From: Roseivivax marinus
GTDB taxonomy: Bacteria > Pseudomonadota > Alphaproteobacteria > Rhodobacterales > Rhodobacteraceae
DNA length: 64,000 bases
Reading direction: 5' to 3'
NCBI RefSeq assembly: GCF_900109705.1
Contig: NZ_FOAI01000015.1
Location: 31,922 to 95,921, forward strand
Part shown: positions 41,733-50,544 of the stretch, in pieces
Layout: each line of letters opens with the position of its first letter
Position numbering within the stretch: the first letter of the stretch is position 1
Position numbers and translations under genes: made by a program
Notes under the pieces: model-generated
Databases searched by the model: none
Seen by the model: only the letters and a program-made list of their open reading frames with translations
What the model was told of the DNA's origin: nothing

Positions 41733-42835
41733 GACACGGCCCCCGCGTTGCGGCCGGCGATGGCGTCGAGACGCGGCGCCGGGAAATCCGGCCGCTCGGC
41801 GCGCACCCAGTCGAGGAACGCGCCGATCCGGCGCTCGACCTTCTGGGCGTGGTTCTGCGCGATGTCCGACAGGCGGTGATGCAGGAACGGGTTGCGGAAG
41901 CGGTCGAGCGTTGTGTCGCGGTAATCGCGCGCCGCGTCCTCCATGCCCCGCACCGCGAAGCCCGGCATGACTTCGTCCTCGAGGATCGCGAGCAGCGCGT
42001 CGCCGAGTTCTCCGGCCAGCGCCTTGTCCACGCACAGACGGTCGTCGCCGCCCTGCGCCTGCCACAGGTGCACGAGCGCCGTGTGGCCGAGGTTCAGGAT
42101 GTGCAGCTTGAGACGCTCGATCTCCTCGAGGTCATCGACCACGATGACCGAGGGGTGACCGGTCGGCGCCGCGACGTCCGGCTGCGCCTCGATGGCCCAG
42201 AGCGCGTAGGGCTCGGCCACGGCACCCGCGGGCTCGATCGGCTCGGACACGATGCGGTCCACCAGCGAGTTCACCCAGCGGCAGCGGTCGAGCCAGCCTA
42301 TCAGTTCGGGCAGAGCCCCCTGCCCGGCCGCGATCTCGCGCACCCGGGCTTTCAGCACGTCACCGTTGCCGTTGATCAGTTCCAGCGGAAAGATGTCGAG
42401 CGGCTTGCCCCCGGCGGCGTGACGCGCCGCCAGCAGGTGGTAAAGCTTGGCCGGGTAGCTCATGGCCTGGTCGAAGACGGGGCCGGTATCGGCGTCGGCC
42501 GGCTCGAAACCCCGGTCGCCGGTGTTCGACACCACCGCCTCGGCCTCCTCGATCATCACGCGCTCGATCTCGGCATGGTCCGCGGCGGTCGAGAGCGTAC
42601 GGCGTACCGAGGTCACATGACGTTCCTCGTCGATGGTCTTGCCCTCGGAAATGCCCCGGATACGGACCGGATAGCCCTCTGCCAGATGCGCGAGGCGGCG
42701 CGCCCTCTCGGGATCGCCCGAGGACTGCACCACCGTCACCGCCCGGGCCGGCGTGCCCTCGTGGAAGAACAGGTCGGCATGGGCCTGCAGGAAGCGCGAT
42801 GTGCCGAATTGCAGGATCGGGGTCGTCTCAGACAT
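41729..42835 (-). CDS. uxaB: Tagaturonate reductase / mannitol-dehydrogenase-family oxidoreductase
   Basis: 368 residues. The N-terminal LQFGTSRFLQAHADLFF and later ELINGNGDVLKARVREI, CRWVNSLVDRIVSEPI and LKLHILNLGHTALVH are signatures of polyol dehydrogenases acting on hexuronates. UxaB reduces D-tagaturonate to D-altronate with NADH. It is shorter than E. coli UxaB (483). It overlaps the Zn-dehydrogenase upstream and uxaA downstream. Confidence 0.85.
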   Translation of the reverse strand: MSETTPILQFGTSRFLQAHADLFFHEGTPARAVTVVQSSGDPERARRLAHLAEGYPVRIRGISEGKTIDEERHVTSVRRTLSTAADHAEIERVMIEEAEAVVSNTGDRGFEPADADTGPVFDQAMSYPAKLYHLLAARHAAGGKPLDIFPLELINGNGDVLKARVREIAAGQGALPELIGWLDRCRWVNSLVDRIVSEPIEPAGAVAEPYALWAIEAQPDVAAPTGHPSVIVVDDLEEIERLKLHILNLGHTALVHLWQAQGGDDRLCVDKALAGELGDALLAILEDEVMPGFAVRGMEDAARDYRDTTLDRFRNPFLHHRLSDIAQNHAQKVERRIGAFLDWVRAERPDFPAPRLDAIAGRNAGAVS

Positions 42836-43832
42836 GGATCAGCGCCTTCACCACGGAGCCGCGATCCTCGGACCATTTCGGCAGGTCCGTAACCGCGTCG
42901 TCCAGAGTCGTGCGGTGGGTCGCGAAGGCGTCGATGGGCACGAGGCCGCGCGCCATGCAGTCCACCACGTGTTCGAAATCGGCCTTGAGCGCGTTGCGGC
43001 TGGCGATCAGCGTCGTCTCCCGCTTGTGGAACTCGGGGTCGGCGAAGTTGAGGTCGCCCTTCACCACCGACAAGAGCACGTAGGCCCCGCCATGCGCCAC
43101 GAATTTCAGGCCGGCGTTCATCGCATTGATGTTGCCGGTCGCGTCGAAGACCGTGTCGAAGCTCTGGTCGCCCGCCTCGTCCACCGTCTCGCAGGTCGCG
43201 TCGGGCAGGATGTTCTGGACCAGCGCCAGGCGCTCGGCCGAGGTATCGCGCACGGTGACCTTCGCCCCTGCGATCTGCGCGAACAGCGCAGCGCCGGCCC
43301 CGATCGGCCCCGCACCGACGATCAGCGCGGTCGAGCCTTCGGCCAGCCGCGACCGGCGCACTCCGTGAGCGCCGATGGCGAGGAACTCGACCATCGCCGC
43401 CGCGCGGGGCTCGAGGTCCGTCGCCGGGTAGGCGTTGCCCTCGGGGATCACGATTTCCTCGCACATCCCGCCGTCGCGGTGGACGCCCAGAACGCCGATG
43501 TTCTCGCAGCAATTGGGCTTGCCGATGGTGCAGGCGTGGCAGGTGCCGCAGGTCATGTAGGGATTGACCACGACAAGGTCGCCGCGCGCGATGCGCCCGT
43601 CGCTGCTGTCCTCCATCGCGCGGGCCGCCAGTTCGTGGCCCATCGTGCGCGGATAGGACAGGTAGGGCTGCTGGCCCTTGTAGATGTGGTAGTCGGTGCC
43701 GCAGATGCCGATGGCCTCGACCTTCAGCCGGATGTGTCCCGGACGGTCCTCGGGCCGCGGCGCGCGGCGGATCTCGATGCGGTCGGGCTCGACGCAGACG
43801 AGGGCGCGCATCTCGTTGGATGTCTCGGCCAT
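42828..43832 (-). CDS. Zinc-dependent dehydrogenase, candidate L-galactonate 5-dehydrogenase
   Basis: 334 residues of the medium-chain dehydrogenase family. Catalytic zinc ligands Cys44 (GICGTDYH) and His66/Glu67 (MGHE); structural zinc Cys95, Cys98, Cys101, Cys109; NAD fold IVGAGPIGAGAALFAQIAGAKVTV. ATG at 43832 (AAAGGA upstream) starts after the dctM stop. Next to uxaB, uxaA and kdgK, oxidation of L-galactonate to tagaturonate (as E. coli LgoD does) would complete a route; no hexuronate isomerase is present. The exact substrate is inferred. Confidence 0.82.
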   Translation of the reverse strand: MAETSNEMRALVCVEPDRIEIRRAPRPEDRPGHIRLKVEAIGICGTDYHIYKGQQPYLSYPRTMGHELAARAMEDSSDGRIARGDLVVVNPYMTCGTCHACTIGKPNCCENIGVLGVHRDGGMCEEIVIPEGNAYPATDLEPRAAAMVEFLAIGAHGVRRSRLAEGSTALIVGAGPIGAGAALFAQIAGAKVTVRDTSAERLALVQNILPDATCETVDEAGDQSFDTVFDATGNINAMNAGLKFVAHGGAYVLLSVVKGDLNFADPEFHKRETTLIASRNALKADFEHVVDCMARGLVPIDAFATHRTTLDDAVTDLPKWSEDRGSVVKALIHV

Positions 43833-43845
43833 GGGGGTCCTTTCT

Positions 43846-45117
43846 TCAGACGAGGGCAAGCGACAGGGCGGGCACGAATGTCACGGCCAGAAGCGCAAGG
43901 ATCAGCGCGACCATGAAGGGCCATCCGTCCCGGACGAAATCGCCCACCGAACACTTGGTCAGATTACACACCAGCAGCATGACGGTGCCCACCGGGGGCG
44001 TCAGCGTGCCGAGCGCGAGGTTGAGGATCATCACGATGCCGAAATGGACCGGGTCGATTCCGAGGTCCATGACCACCGGCTTCAGCAGCGGCACCAGGAT
44101 GATGAGAAGGGCGTTGCCCTCGATGAACATTCCGAGGACCAGCAGCAGGACGTTGACCGCGATCAGGAACATCCACGGGTCCTGCGTCAGCATGGTGATC
44201 CATTCGGCCAGCGCCACGCCGGCCCGTTCGAGCGAGAAGATCCATGCCAGCGCCGAGGACATCATGATGACCAGCAGCACCGCCGCGGTCTGCCGCGCGG
44301 TCTGGCCGAAGGCGTCGCCCAGGTCGCGCAGGGTCATCTCGCGGTAGACGAACAGGCCGATCGCCATGGTCAGGACGGCGGCCACCGCGCCCGCCTCGGA
44401 CGGGGTGAAGACGCCGAAGCGGATTCCGCCGATGATGACGGTGATCAGCAGGATCGCGGGCCACGCGGCGAGGATCGTGGTGCCGGATTCCTTCGCCGTG
44501 GGCATGGTCTCGCGCGAGGGCGCGTGGTTCTCGCGCCGCGCCACCACGTAGACCGCTGCGAAGAGAAGCGCCGCGCACAGCAGACCCGGCAGGATGCCGG
44601 CGATGAACATCGACCCGATCGAGACGTCGGCCACCAGCCCGTAGATGATGAGAGCGATGCCCGGCGGGAGGATCGGCGTGATGAGCGACGAGGCGGCGGT
44701 GATCGCGGCGGCCTGGCTGCGGCGGTAGCCCGCGCGCTCCATGTCCGGCACGACCATGCGGCACATCATCGCCGCGTCCGCGAGGTTCGACGCCGACAGC
44801 CCGCCCATCAGCGTCGACAGCATGACGTTGGTATGCCCGAGGCCCCCGCGAAGGCGCCCGACCAGCAGGTCGGCCACGGCCAGAAGGCGCGCGGCGATGC
44901 CGGTGGTGCCCAGCAGAGACCCCAGCAGGACGAAGAACGGAATCGCCAGCAGCGAGGTGTTCTGCGTCGGTGCGATCAGGCGCTGGATGCCGATCTGCAA
45001 CGGGATGCCGGCGAAGAACACGAAGTAGGCCAGCACGGCGGCAAACATCGCGAGGTAGATGCGCATGTTCAGCGCGAAGAGCGCGAACATGAGGACGATG
45101 ACGATGGCCCAGGTCAC
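43846..45117 (-). CDS. TRAP transporter large permease (DctM family)
   Basis: 423 residues with about 12 membrane segments. Key segments: LLAIPFFVLLGSLLGTTGIAARLLAVADLLVGRLRGGLGHTNV, ASNLADAAMMCRMVVPDMERAGY, SSLITPILPPGIALIIYG and GVFTPSEAGAVAAVLTM. It is the transport channel of the hexonate operon, overlapping the small permease gene (ATGA). Confidence 0.93.
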   Translation of the reverse strand: MTWAIVIVLMFALFALNMRIYLAMFAAVLAYFVFFAGIPLQIGIQRLIAPTQNTSLLAIPFFVLLGSLLGTTGIAARLLAVADLLVGRLRGGLGHTNVMLSTLMGGLSASNLADAAMMCRMVVPDMERAGYRRSQAAAITAASSLITPILPPGIALIIYGLVADVSIGSMFIAGILPGLLCAALLFAAVYVVARRENHAPSRETMPTAKESGTTILAAWPAILLITVIIGGIRFGVFTPSEAGAVAAVLTMAIGLFVYREMTLRDLGDAFGQTARQTAAVLLVIMMSSALAWIFSLERAGVALAEWITMLTQDPWMFLIAVNVLLLVLGMFIEGNALLIILVPLLKPVVMDLGIDPVHFGIVMILNLALGTLTPPVGTVMLLVCNLTKCSVGDFVRDGWPFMVALILALLAVTFVPALSLALV

Positions 45118-45641
45118 GCGGTCGGCCCTTTCCGGTCGGATGTGGTCGCCACGAGGGCGAGATCGGCGTCGGGATCATCCTCGATCCGAAGGCGCCCGGT
45201 GATCGCGAGCGCCAGACGGCGGGCCAGCACGAGACCGATGCCCAGCGCGCCGACAACCACGGCAAGGTCGATCCAGAACCACGAGATACCCAGCAGGCGC
45301 GTGCGCTTGGTCACTGCCGACTGCGCGAGGTCCCAGCCCAGCCAGGCCATCGCAGCCAGAAGGCCCAGCGAAACGAGGCCGACGGCAATGGCGATCCAGC
45401 GTTGCGTGCTGCCCGGCAGGATCGACGTGACCACGTCGATGGTCAGGTGCTCGTTGCGGACCTCGCAGCCGATGGCCCCGAGGAAGACGATCCAGATCAT
45501 GACGAGCCCCGAGAATTCCTCGGTCCACTGGAACGGCGCGGCGAAAACGTATCGCGCGACCACCGATGCCGCGGTCACCCCCACGAGAAGGAGGACCAGC
45601 AGCCCGGCAGCCACGGATACGCCCCGGAAAAGGTAGCTCAT
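45114..45641 (-). CDS. TRAP transporter small permease (DctQ family)
   Basis: 175 residues with four helices. The signature SVVARYVFAAPFQWTEEFSGLVMIWIVFLGAIGCEVRNEHLTID is present. ATG at 45641 is chosen because upstream residues are not family-like. C-terminal 35 residues are soluble. It lies 108 bp after the binding-protein gene, with a hairpin in between. Confidence 0.9.
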   Translation of the reverse strand: MSYLFRGVSVAAGLLVLLLVGVTAASVVARYVFAAPFQWTEEFSGLVMIWIVFLGAIGCEVRNEHLTIDVVTSILPGSTQRWIAIAVGLVSLGLLAAMAWLGWDLAQSAVTKRTRLLGISWFWIDLAVVVGALGIGLVLARRLALAITGRLRIEDDPDADLALVATTSDRKGPTA

Positions 45642-45704
45642 GTCTGGCTTACTCCGACAAAGGCGGAAACGGCGCCGGAGCGCCGCTTCGCATAGGTTCC
45701 AAAG

Positions 45705-45736
45705 GTCCGCGCCGCGCCCGTCGGGCACGCGCGGAC
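45705..45736 (-). terminator. Intercistronic hairpin after binding-protein gene
   Basis: GTCCGCGC pairs with GCGCGGAC and an inner GCCCG/CGGGC extends the stem. It lies 14 bases past the binding-protein stop on the minus strand, without a T-run. Confidence 0.6.
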
Positions 45737-45749
45737 CGCCGCGCACGGC

Positions 45750-46730
45750 TCAGGAGCCCTGCTCTTCCAGCAGACCCTGGATGCGCTCGTAGAGGCCGTC
45801 CGACCACTCGGGGAACTCGTCGTAGACCGACTGCGCGGCTTCGCGGAACGGCTCGAGGTCGGGACGGATGATCTCGACGCCCGCCTCTTCCATGTCGGCG
45901 AGGATCTGATCGTTCGACTCCTGCGCCAGTTCCTGGCTGTAGAGGCCCGCCTGGCGGCCGGTCTCGTGCAGCATCTCGACGGTCTCGGGCTCGAGCGTGT
46001 CGAAGTACGCCTGACCGCCCAGCCACAGCGAGGTGTTCACCAGGTAGTCGATCATCGTCAGGTACTTGGCTTGCTCGTGCAGCTTCTGGCCGTAGAGCAC
46101 CGGCAGCGGGTTCTCGACGCCCTCGATCACGCCCTGCGTGAGCGCCGGATAGACTTCGCCCAGCGGCATCGGCGTGGCGGTGCCGCCCATCGCCTCGATC
46201 GCCTTGATCTGCATCTCGTTGTTCGGCGTGCGGATCTTGAGGCCTTCCATGTCCTCGGGCGTCCGCACCGGCTCGGTCGTGAGCAACTGGCGCGTGCCGT
46301 AGAGGTAGTTGTCGATGACGATGTGGATGCCCTGCTCCTGCAGCGACTCGTTCTTCTCCTGGAACCAGTCGGACTGGTAGATTCCGAAGAGCGATTCCGG
46401 GTCTTCGGCGAGGTAGGGCCCGAACAGGATGCCCAAGTCGGGCTCGTAGTCGGTGAGGAAGCCCACGTCCGCAATGGTAATGACGTTCACGCCGGCCATC
46501 GCCTGCTCGATCACGTCCTGCTTGGAGCCCAGCTGCGACGAGGGATAGAGTTCGAGCTGCACTTCACCGTCGGAGGCTTCGTCGACCAGCTCGGCCCAGC
46601 GGTTCATCACCAGGTCGGCGGGCTCGCCGGGGTTGTTTTCGTAGGCCACGCGAACCGTGGTCTGTGCCGAGGCGATGCCGGCGCAGAGCGTGAGCGCGGC
46701 GGTGCCGGCCATGAGCTTGGCGAAAGTCAT
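45750..46730 (-). CDS. TRAP transporter periplasmic binding protein (DctP family)
   Basis: 326 residues. Signal peptide MTFAKLMAGTAALTLCAGIASA-QTT. Family segments YPSSQLGSKQDVIEQAMAGVNVITIADVG, GLKIRTPNNEMQIKAIEAMGGTATPMPLGEVYPALTQGVIEGVE include the ligand-binding Arg in IRTP. ATG at 46730 follows GGGAGGATCCCA. Likely ligand is the sugar acid degraded by the following dehydrogenase/UxaBA enzymes. Confidence 0.93.
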   Translation of the reverse strand: MTFAKLMAGTAALTLCAGIASAQTTVRVAYENNPGEPADLVMNRWAELVDEASDGEVQLELYPSSQLGSKQDVIEQAMAGVNVITIADVGFLTDYEPDLGILFGPYLAEDPESLFGIYQSDWFQEKNESLQEQGIHIVIDNYLYGTRQLLTTEPVRTPEDMEGLKIRTPNNEMQIKAIEAMGGTATPMPLGEVYPALTQGVIEGVENPLPVLYGQKLHEQAKYLTMIDYLVNTSLWLGGQAYFDTLEPETVEMLHETGRQAGLYSQELAQESNDQILADMEEAGVEIIRPDLEPFREAAQSVYDEFPEWSDGLYERIQGLLEEQGS

Positions 46731-46753
46731 TGGGATCCTCCCGTTTGGAAACG

Positions 46754-47491
46754 TCAGTCCCCGGCAGCCGCGTCCTGCGACGGCCAGGGGGTCGGTGTCG
46801 CGCCGTCTGATCCGGCGCGCTCGGCCAGCCATTCGGCGAGCGTGTCGCTCGAATGCTGGAAATGCTCTGCGAGGGCGCGCGACAGGGTGTCCGCCTCGCC
46901 CGCGCGCAGGGCCGCGATGATGCGGGCGTGCTGTTCGAAGGCCACGTCCGTGGCCGGGCGCCGGGACTTGCCGACCTCGAGGTAGAAGCGCATGGGCTCG
47001 GCCATCACGCGATACATCCGGCTCAGCACCTCGTTGCGCGCGGCGTCCGCCAGGGCGACGTGGAAGCGAAAGTCCTGGTCTGCCGCCTCGGCTGTGGTCA
47101 GCGCTTCGCGCATGCCGACATTGGCGGCCTCCATCTCGGCCAGGTCGGCCTCGGTGACATAGGCGGCCATCAGCGGCGCCGCGCCGGTCTCGTTGATCCG
47201 GCGGAAGTTCAGAACGTCGGTGAAGGTGCCCGCGGACGTGCCGAAGAACTGCGTGAAGCCGCGGAACATCGTGCCGAAGTCCGGCCGCGTGACCATCGGG
47301 CCGCGCTTTGTCTTGCGCACGAGGTCGTAGGCTTCGAGGTGGATGATCGTCTCGCGGATGGTGTTGCGCGAGACGTCGAAGCGCTCGGCCAGCTCGCGCT
47401 CGGTCGGCAGCAGGTCTCCGGCGGAATATTTCTCGAGGATTTCCCGGCGAAGGGTCTCGCGGATGTCCTCGACTGCGCTGCGTCCGACCAT
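46754..47491 (-). CDS. FadR-family GntR regulator of the hexonate operon
   Basis: 245 residues from the ATG at 47491. DNA-binding part LLPTERELAERFDVSRNTIRETIIHLEAYDLVRKTKRG; FCD domain about 90-230 (DQDFRFHVALADAARNEVLSRMYRVM). A longer frame adds 19 residues that would cover the upstream palindrome, so the shorter start is preferred. First gene of the operon: regulator, TRAP transporter, three sugar-acid enzymes, kinase. It probably represses until a hexonate or KDG binds. Confidence 0.88.
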   Translation of the reverse strand: MVGRSAVEDIRETLRREILEKYSAGDLLPTERELAERFDVSRNTIRETIIHLEAYDLVRKTKRGPMVTRPDFGTMFRGFTQFFGTSAGTFTDVLNFRRINETGAAPLMAAYVTEADLAEMEAANVGMREALTTAEAADQDFRFHVALADAARNEVLSRMYRVMAEPMRFYLEVGKSRRPATDVAFEQHARIIAALRAGEADTLSRALAEHFQHSSDTLAEWLAERAGSDGATPTPWPSQDAAAGD

Positions 47492-47511
47492 GTCGGGCTG
47501 GCCCCCTGCTG

Positions 47512-47522
47512 TGGTTGGACCA
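47512..47522. promoter_or_regulatory. Candidate FadR-type operator TGGTTGGACCA
   Basis: TGGT-N3-ACCA matches the common FadR-subfamily operator form. It lies 20 bp upstream of the regulator ATG. It is embedded in three direct GGACC copies spaced 8 bp apart (about 47517-47537). Confidence 0.55.
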
Positions 47523-47618
47523 TAGGACCACAGGACCGGACATGACACAAGGATCCGGCTTCAGGAAAGAATCGTGCCGCTTTGGGCCCTTGGCGGCGCC
47601 ACATGCTGCGCGGCCAAG

Positions 47619-47650
47619 AAAAACGCCCGGTCGCGAGAGCGATCCGGGCG
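47619..47650 (-). terminator. Rho-independent terminator of the ABC ATPase gene
   Basis: On the minus strand CGCCCGG, then TCGC, a 4-base loop and pairing GCGA and CCGGGCG, followed by a TTTTTC tail. It lies 39 bases after the stop of the ATPase gene. It is the clearest intrinsic terminator in the window. Confidence 0.85.
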
Positions 47651-47688
47651 GTCAGGTGCGCCGATATGGCGGGGAGGATTCGTGCGCG

Positions 47689-48765
47689 CTAGGCGGCGTC
47701 GAGCCGGGCTCCGCTCTCGCCGTCGAAATAGTGCAGCCGCGCGGGGTCGTAGCCGAGGCCGATGCGCTGGTCCCGGCGCAGGTCCACGTCCGGAGACAGC
47801 CGTGCGGTCAGCTCCTGCCCTTCCAGCCGGCAGATCGCCATGGTGTCCGAGCCCAGCGGCTCGAAAACCTCGACGGTCGGCGTCAGGGGGGCGGCCTCCG
47901 GATCGGCCCAGTTCAGGTGCTCGGGCCGGATGCCGACGTCGATCTTCGCACCGTCCCGCGCCGGCACCTCGCCCAGATCGAGCGCGACGTCGCCCATCCG
48001 CAGCTTCGGCGCCCCCGACGAGCGGTCCACCGCGCCGGAAAAGACGTTCATCTGCGGCGAGCCGATGAACTCGCCCACGAACCGGCAGTTCGGCCTGGTG
48101 TAAAGCTCCATCGGCGGGCCTTCCTGCACGATCCGCCCCGCGCGCAGCACGACCACCCGGTCCGCGAGGGTCATCGCCTCGGTCTGGTCATGGGTCACGT
48201 AGACCATCGTGGTCTTGAGCATGGCGTGCAGGCGCTTGATCTGGGTGCGCATTTCGACCCGCAGCTTGGCGTCGAGGTTCGAGAGCGGCTCGTCGAAGAG
48301 GAACACCGACGGCTCGCGCACGATGGCGCGGCCCATGGCGACGCGCTGGCGCTGACCGCCCGAAAGCTGTCCGGGCTTGCGATCGAGGAAGTCGCGGATC
48401 TGCAGGATCTCGGCGGCCTCCTCAACCCGCGGCGCGATCTCGGAGGGCTTCTGCCCCCGCATCTTCAGGCCGAAGCCGATGTTCTCGCGCACCGTCATGT
48501 GCGGGTAGAGCGCGTAGTCCTGGAACACCATCGCCACGTCGCGTCCCTTGGGCTCGACGTCGTTCACCAGCCGTCCGCCGATGAGAAGTTCGCCGCCCGA
48601 GATCTCTTCGAGCCCCGCGATCATCCGCAACATCGTCGACTTGCCGCAGCCCGACGGGCCGACGAAGGCGACGAACTCGCCGTCGTTCATGGTCAGGTCG
48701 ACACCGTGGATGGCGCGCACGGCGCCGTAGTTCTTCACCAGTCCGTTCAGACGGATATCGGCCAT
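47689..48765 (-). CDS. ABC transporter ATPase (UgpC/MsmK type)
   Basis: 358 residues. Walker A GPSGCGKST, Q-loop FQDYALYPHMTVREN, signature LSGGQRQRVAMGRA, Walker B VFLFDEPLSNLD, switch His VYVTHDQTEAM, and a C-terminal TOBE/MalK-like regulatory domain (about 240-358). It powers a CUT1 sugar importer. Its partners (binding protein and two permeases) are on the other strand at 50541-53594, beginning beyond the divergent GntR gene. It has its own terminator. Confidence 0.93.
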   Translation of the reverse strand: MADIRLNGLVKNYGAVRAIHGVDLTMNDGEFVAFVGPSGCGKSTMLRMIAGLEEISGGELLIGGRLVNDVEPKGRDVAMVFQDYALYPHMTVRENIGFGLKMRGQKPSEIAPRVEEAAEILQIRDFLDRKPGQLSGGQRQRVAMGRAIVREPSVFLFDEPLSNLDAKLRVEMRTQIKRLHAMLKTTMVYVTHDQTEAMTLADRVVVLRAGRIVQEGPPMELYTRPNCRFVGEFIGSPQMNVFSGAVDRSSGAPKLRMGDVALDLGEVPARDGAKIDVGIRPEHLNWADPEAAPLTPTVEVFEPLGSDTMAICRLEGQELTARLSPDVDLRRDQRIGLGYDPARLHYFDGESGARLDAA

Positions 48766-48807
48766 TCTGTCCTCCTCCCACGCCGCCCTCGGAAATTGGG
48801 GGTTGCG

Positions 48808-48841
48808 TTATCGATAATTAGGACGTTATCAATATTGATAA
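48808..48841. promoter_or_regulatory. Two perfect palindromes in the divergent GntR/ABC promoter
   Basis: TTATCGATAA (48808-48817) and TTATCAATATTGATAA (48826-48841) share TTATC/GATAA arms. Their centres are 21 bp apart, about two helical turns, so dimers would bind the same face. They sit 43 bp before the ATPase start and 48 bp before the GntR start. Confidence 0.75.
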
Positions 48842-48889
48842 TTTGACGCAAGCCCGACGAGGGCACGGTTGGGGAGGACCGGACGGCGC

Positions 48890-49597
48890 ATGGCAGTGGA
48901 GAGCTTCAGTCAGGACACGGTCTCGAACCTCGTGCCGCGCCAGTCGAGCCGTCGCAGCCACACGCTTTTCGTCGCGCTCCAGAAGGAGATCGTTCTCGGC
49001 ATCCTCGCGCCTGACCGCACCCTGACCGAACTGGACCTTGCCCAGCGCTTCGGATGCAGCCAGGGCACCGTCCGGGAGGCGCTGATGCAGCTCAACGAGG
49101 AAGGCCTCGTGAAGCGCCAGCCGAACCGCGGCACTCGCGTCGCCCCTTGCCCCGCCGATGACGCCCGCGCCTTGCTGAACCTGCGGCGCGAGGTCGAATG
49201 CGCCCATCTCGACCGGGTCGTCGCACGCACCGACGCACGACTGGTGGCCGACATGCGGGCGCTTCTCGACGGGATGCGCAACGCCGCGCGGGACGGCGAC
49301 GAATACGCACTGTCGGTGCGCGACCGCGCCTTTCACACGCGGCTGTTCGAGGCCGCAGATCTGCCGCTGGTCACGCCGATCCTCACCCGGTGCCTGATCC
49401 ACGCGCACCGGTTCAAGATCCTGAACTCGCAACCCAACCGCGCCCTGTCCGAGACCGCCGAGCGGCACCTGCCCATCGTCGAAGCGCTTGAGGCACGCGA
49501 CCGCGCCCGCCTGCACGACCTGTTGGCGCACCACATCGCGACCATCGTGGATTTCGGCCCCGACCTGACCGGCGGGCCGACGGAGGGCGAGGCATGA
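48890..49597 (+). CDS. GntR-family regulator (FCD type)
   Basis: 235 residues from ATG 48890; a TTG seven codons earlier is possible because the GGGGAGG lies within that stretch. DNA-binding part ILAPDRTLTELDLAQRFGCSQGTVREALMQLNEEGLVKRQPNRGTRV; FCD domain about 95-225 with RDRAFHTRLFEAAD and HRFKILNSQPNRALSETAERHLPIVEAL. It probably binds the adjacent twin palindromes and controls both the ATPase and the downstream operon. It overlaps the hydrolase gene (ATGA). Confidence 0.88.
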   Translation: MAVESFSQDTVSNLVPRQSSRRSHTLFVALQKEIVLGILAPDRTLTELDLAQRFGCSQGTVREALMQLNEEGLVKRQPNRGTRVAPCPADDARALLNLRREVECAHLDRVVARTDARLVADMRALLDGMRNAARDGDEYALSVRDRAFHTRLFEAADLPLVTPILTRCLIHAHRFKILNSQPNRALSETAERHLPIVEALEARDRARLHDLLAHHIATIVDFGPDLTGGPTEGEA

Positions 49598-50544
49598 CCG
49601 GCCCTTCCCCCACCATGCAGGCGGTGCTTGACCGGCTGGCGACCGAGGATGCGGGCCTTGTCGATCCGACGACGCTGCGGCCCCAGCACGGACGTGCGCT
49701 GGCCGAACTGACGAACATGCGCTGGAACGCAGACCTTCCGGCGGTGCGCGAGGCGCGCAACGTGATGCACGCCGGTCTGCCCGGCCGATGGATCGTTCCT
49801 GAAGACGACACGGGCACCGATGCGATCCTGCACGTCCACGGCGGCGGCTGGGCGTTCTGCTCGGTCGCCACGCACGAGGCCGCGTCGCGCCGGCTGGCCA
49901 ACGCCTGCGGCTGCCCGGTGCTGACGGTCGACTACCGGCTGGCGCCGGAACACCCCTACCCCGCGGGCCTCGACGACATCCTGCGCGCCTGGGGCGCCCG
50001 TGATCCCGCCCGCCACTGGAGCATGGCCGGGGACAGCGCCGGAGCGAACCTCGCGCTGGCCGCGACGCTGCGCCTGAGCGCGGCGGACACGGCCCTACCG
50101 GCCGCGCTGCTCCTGTTCTACGGCGTCTACGGCGCAGACTTCGAGACCGAGAGCTACCGCGCGCGAGAGAACGGGCCCGGCCTGACCCGCGCGAAGATGA
50201 TGCGCTACTGGGACTGGTACGCGGCTCCTGCCCTGCGCGACGACCCGTGCGTCGCGCCGTTGGCTGCCCAGGACGCGGCCCTCGCCGCGCTGCCGCCGCT
50301 CTACCTCAACGCGGCCGGGCTCGACCCGCTTCTGTCGGACACCGAACGGCTGGTCGAGCGCCTGCGCGACCTCGGGCGCAACGACCGTTTCGACCGAATC
50401 GAAGGCGTCGTCCACGGCTTCATGCAGATGGGCGCCGCCCTGCCAGAGGCCCGCGACGCCTTCGACCGCGCCGGCGCCGCATTCCGTCACATCACGTCGA
50501 CCGCCGCCCGAGGAGGGGTGGCCCAACAGGGAGGAAGACCATGA
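49594..50544 (+). CDS. Alpha/beta hydrolase (hormone-sensitive-lipase family esterase)
   Basis: 316 residues. Oxyanion motif HGGGW (82-86), nucleophile elbow GDSAG with Ser148, catalytic Asp likely in AAGLDPLLSD and His in GVVHGFMQM. The enzyme hydrolyses small acyl esters. Overlapping ATGA junctions with the regulator and binding-protein gene imply one transcript; deacetylation of an imported esterified sugar would fit but is inferred. Confidence 0.87.
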   Translation: MTGPSPTMQAVLDRLATEDAGLVDPTTLRPQHGRALAELTNMRWNADLPAVREARNVMHAGLPGRWIVPEDDTGTDAILHVHGGGWAFCSVATHEAASRRLANACGCPVLTVDYRLAPEHPYPAGLDDILRAWGARDPARHWSMAGDSAGANLALAATLRLSAADTALPAALLLFYGVYGADFETESYRARENGPGLTRAKMMRYWDWYAAPALRDDPCVAPLAAQDAALAALPPLYLNAAGLDPLLSDTERLVERLRDLGRNDRFDRIEGVVHGFMQMGAALPEARDAFDRAGAAFRHITSTAARGGVAQQGGRP

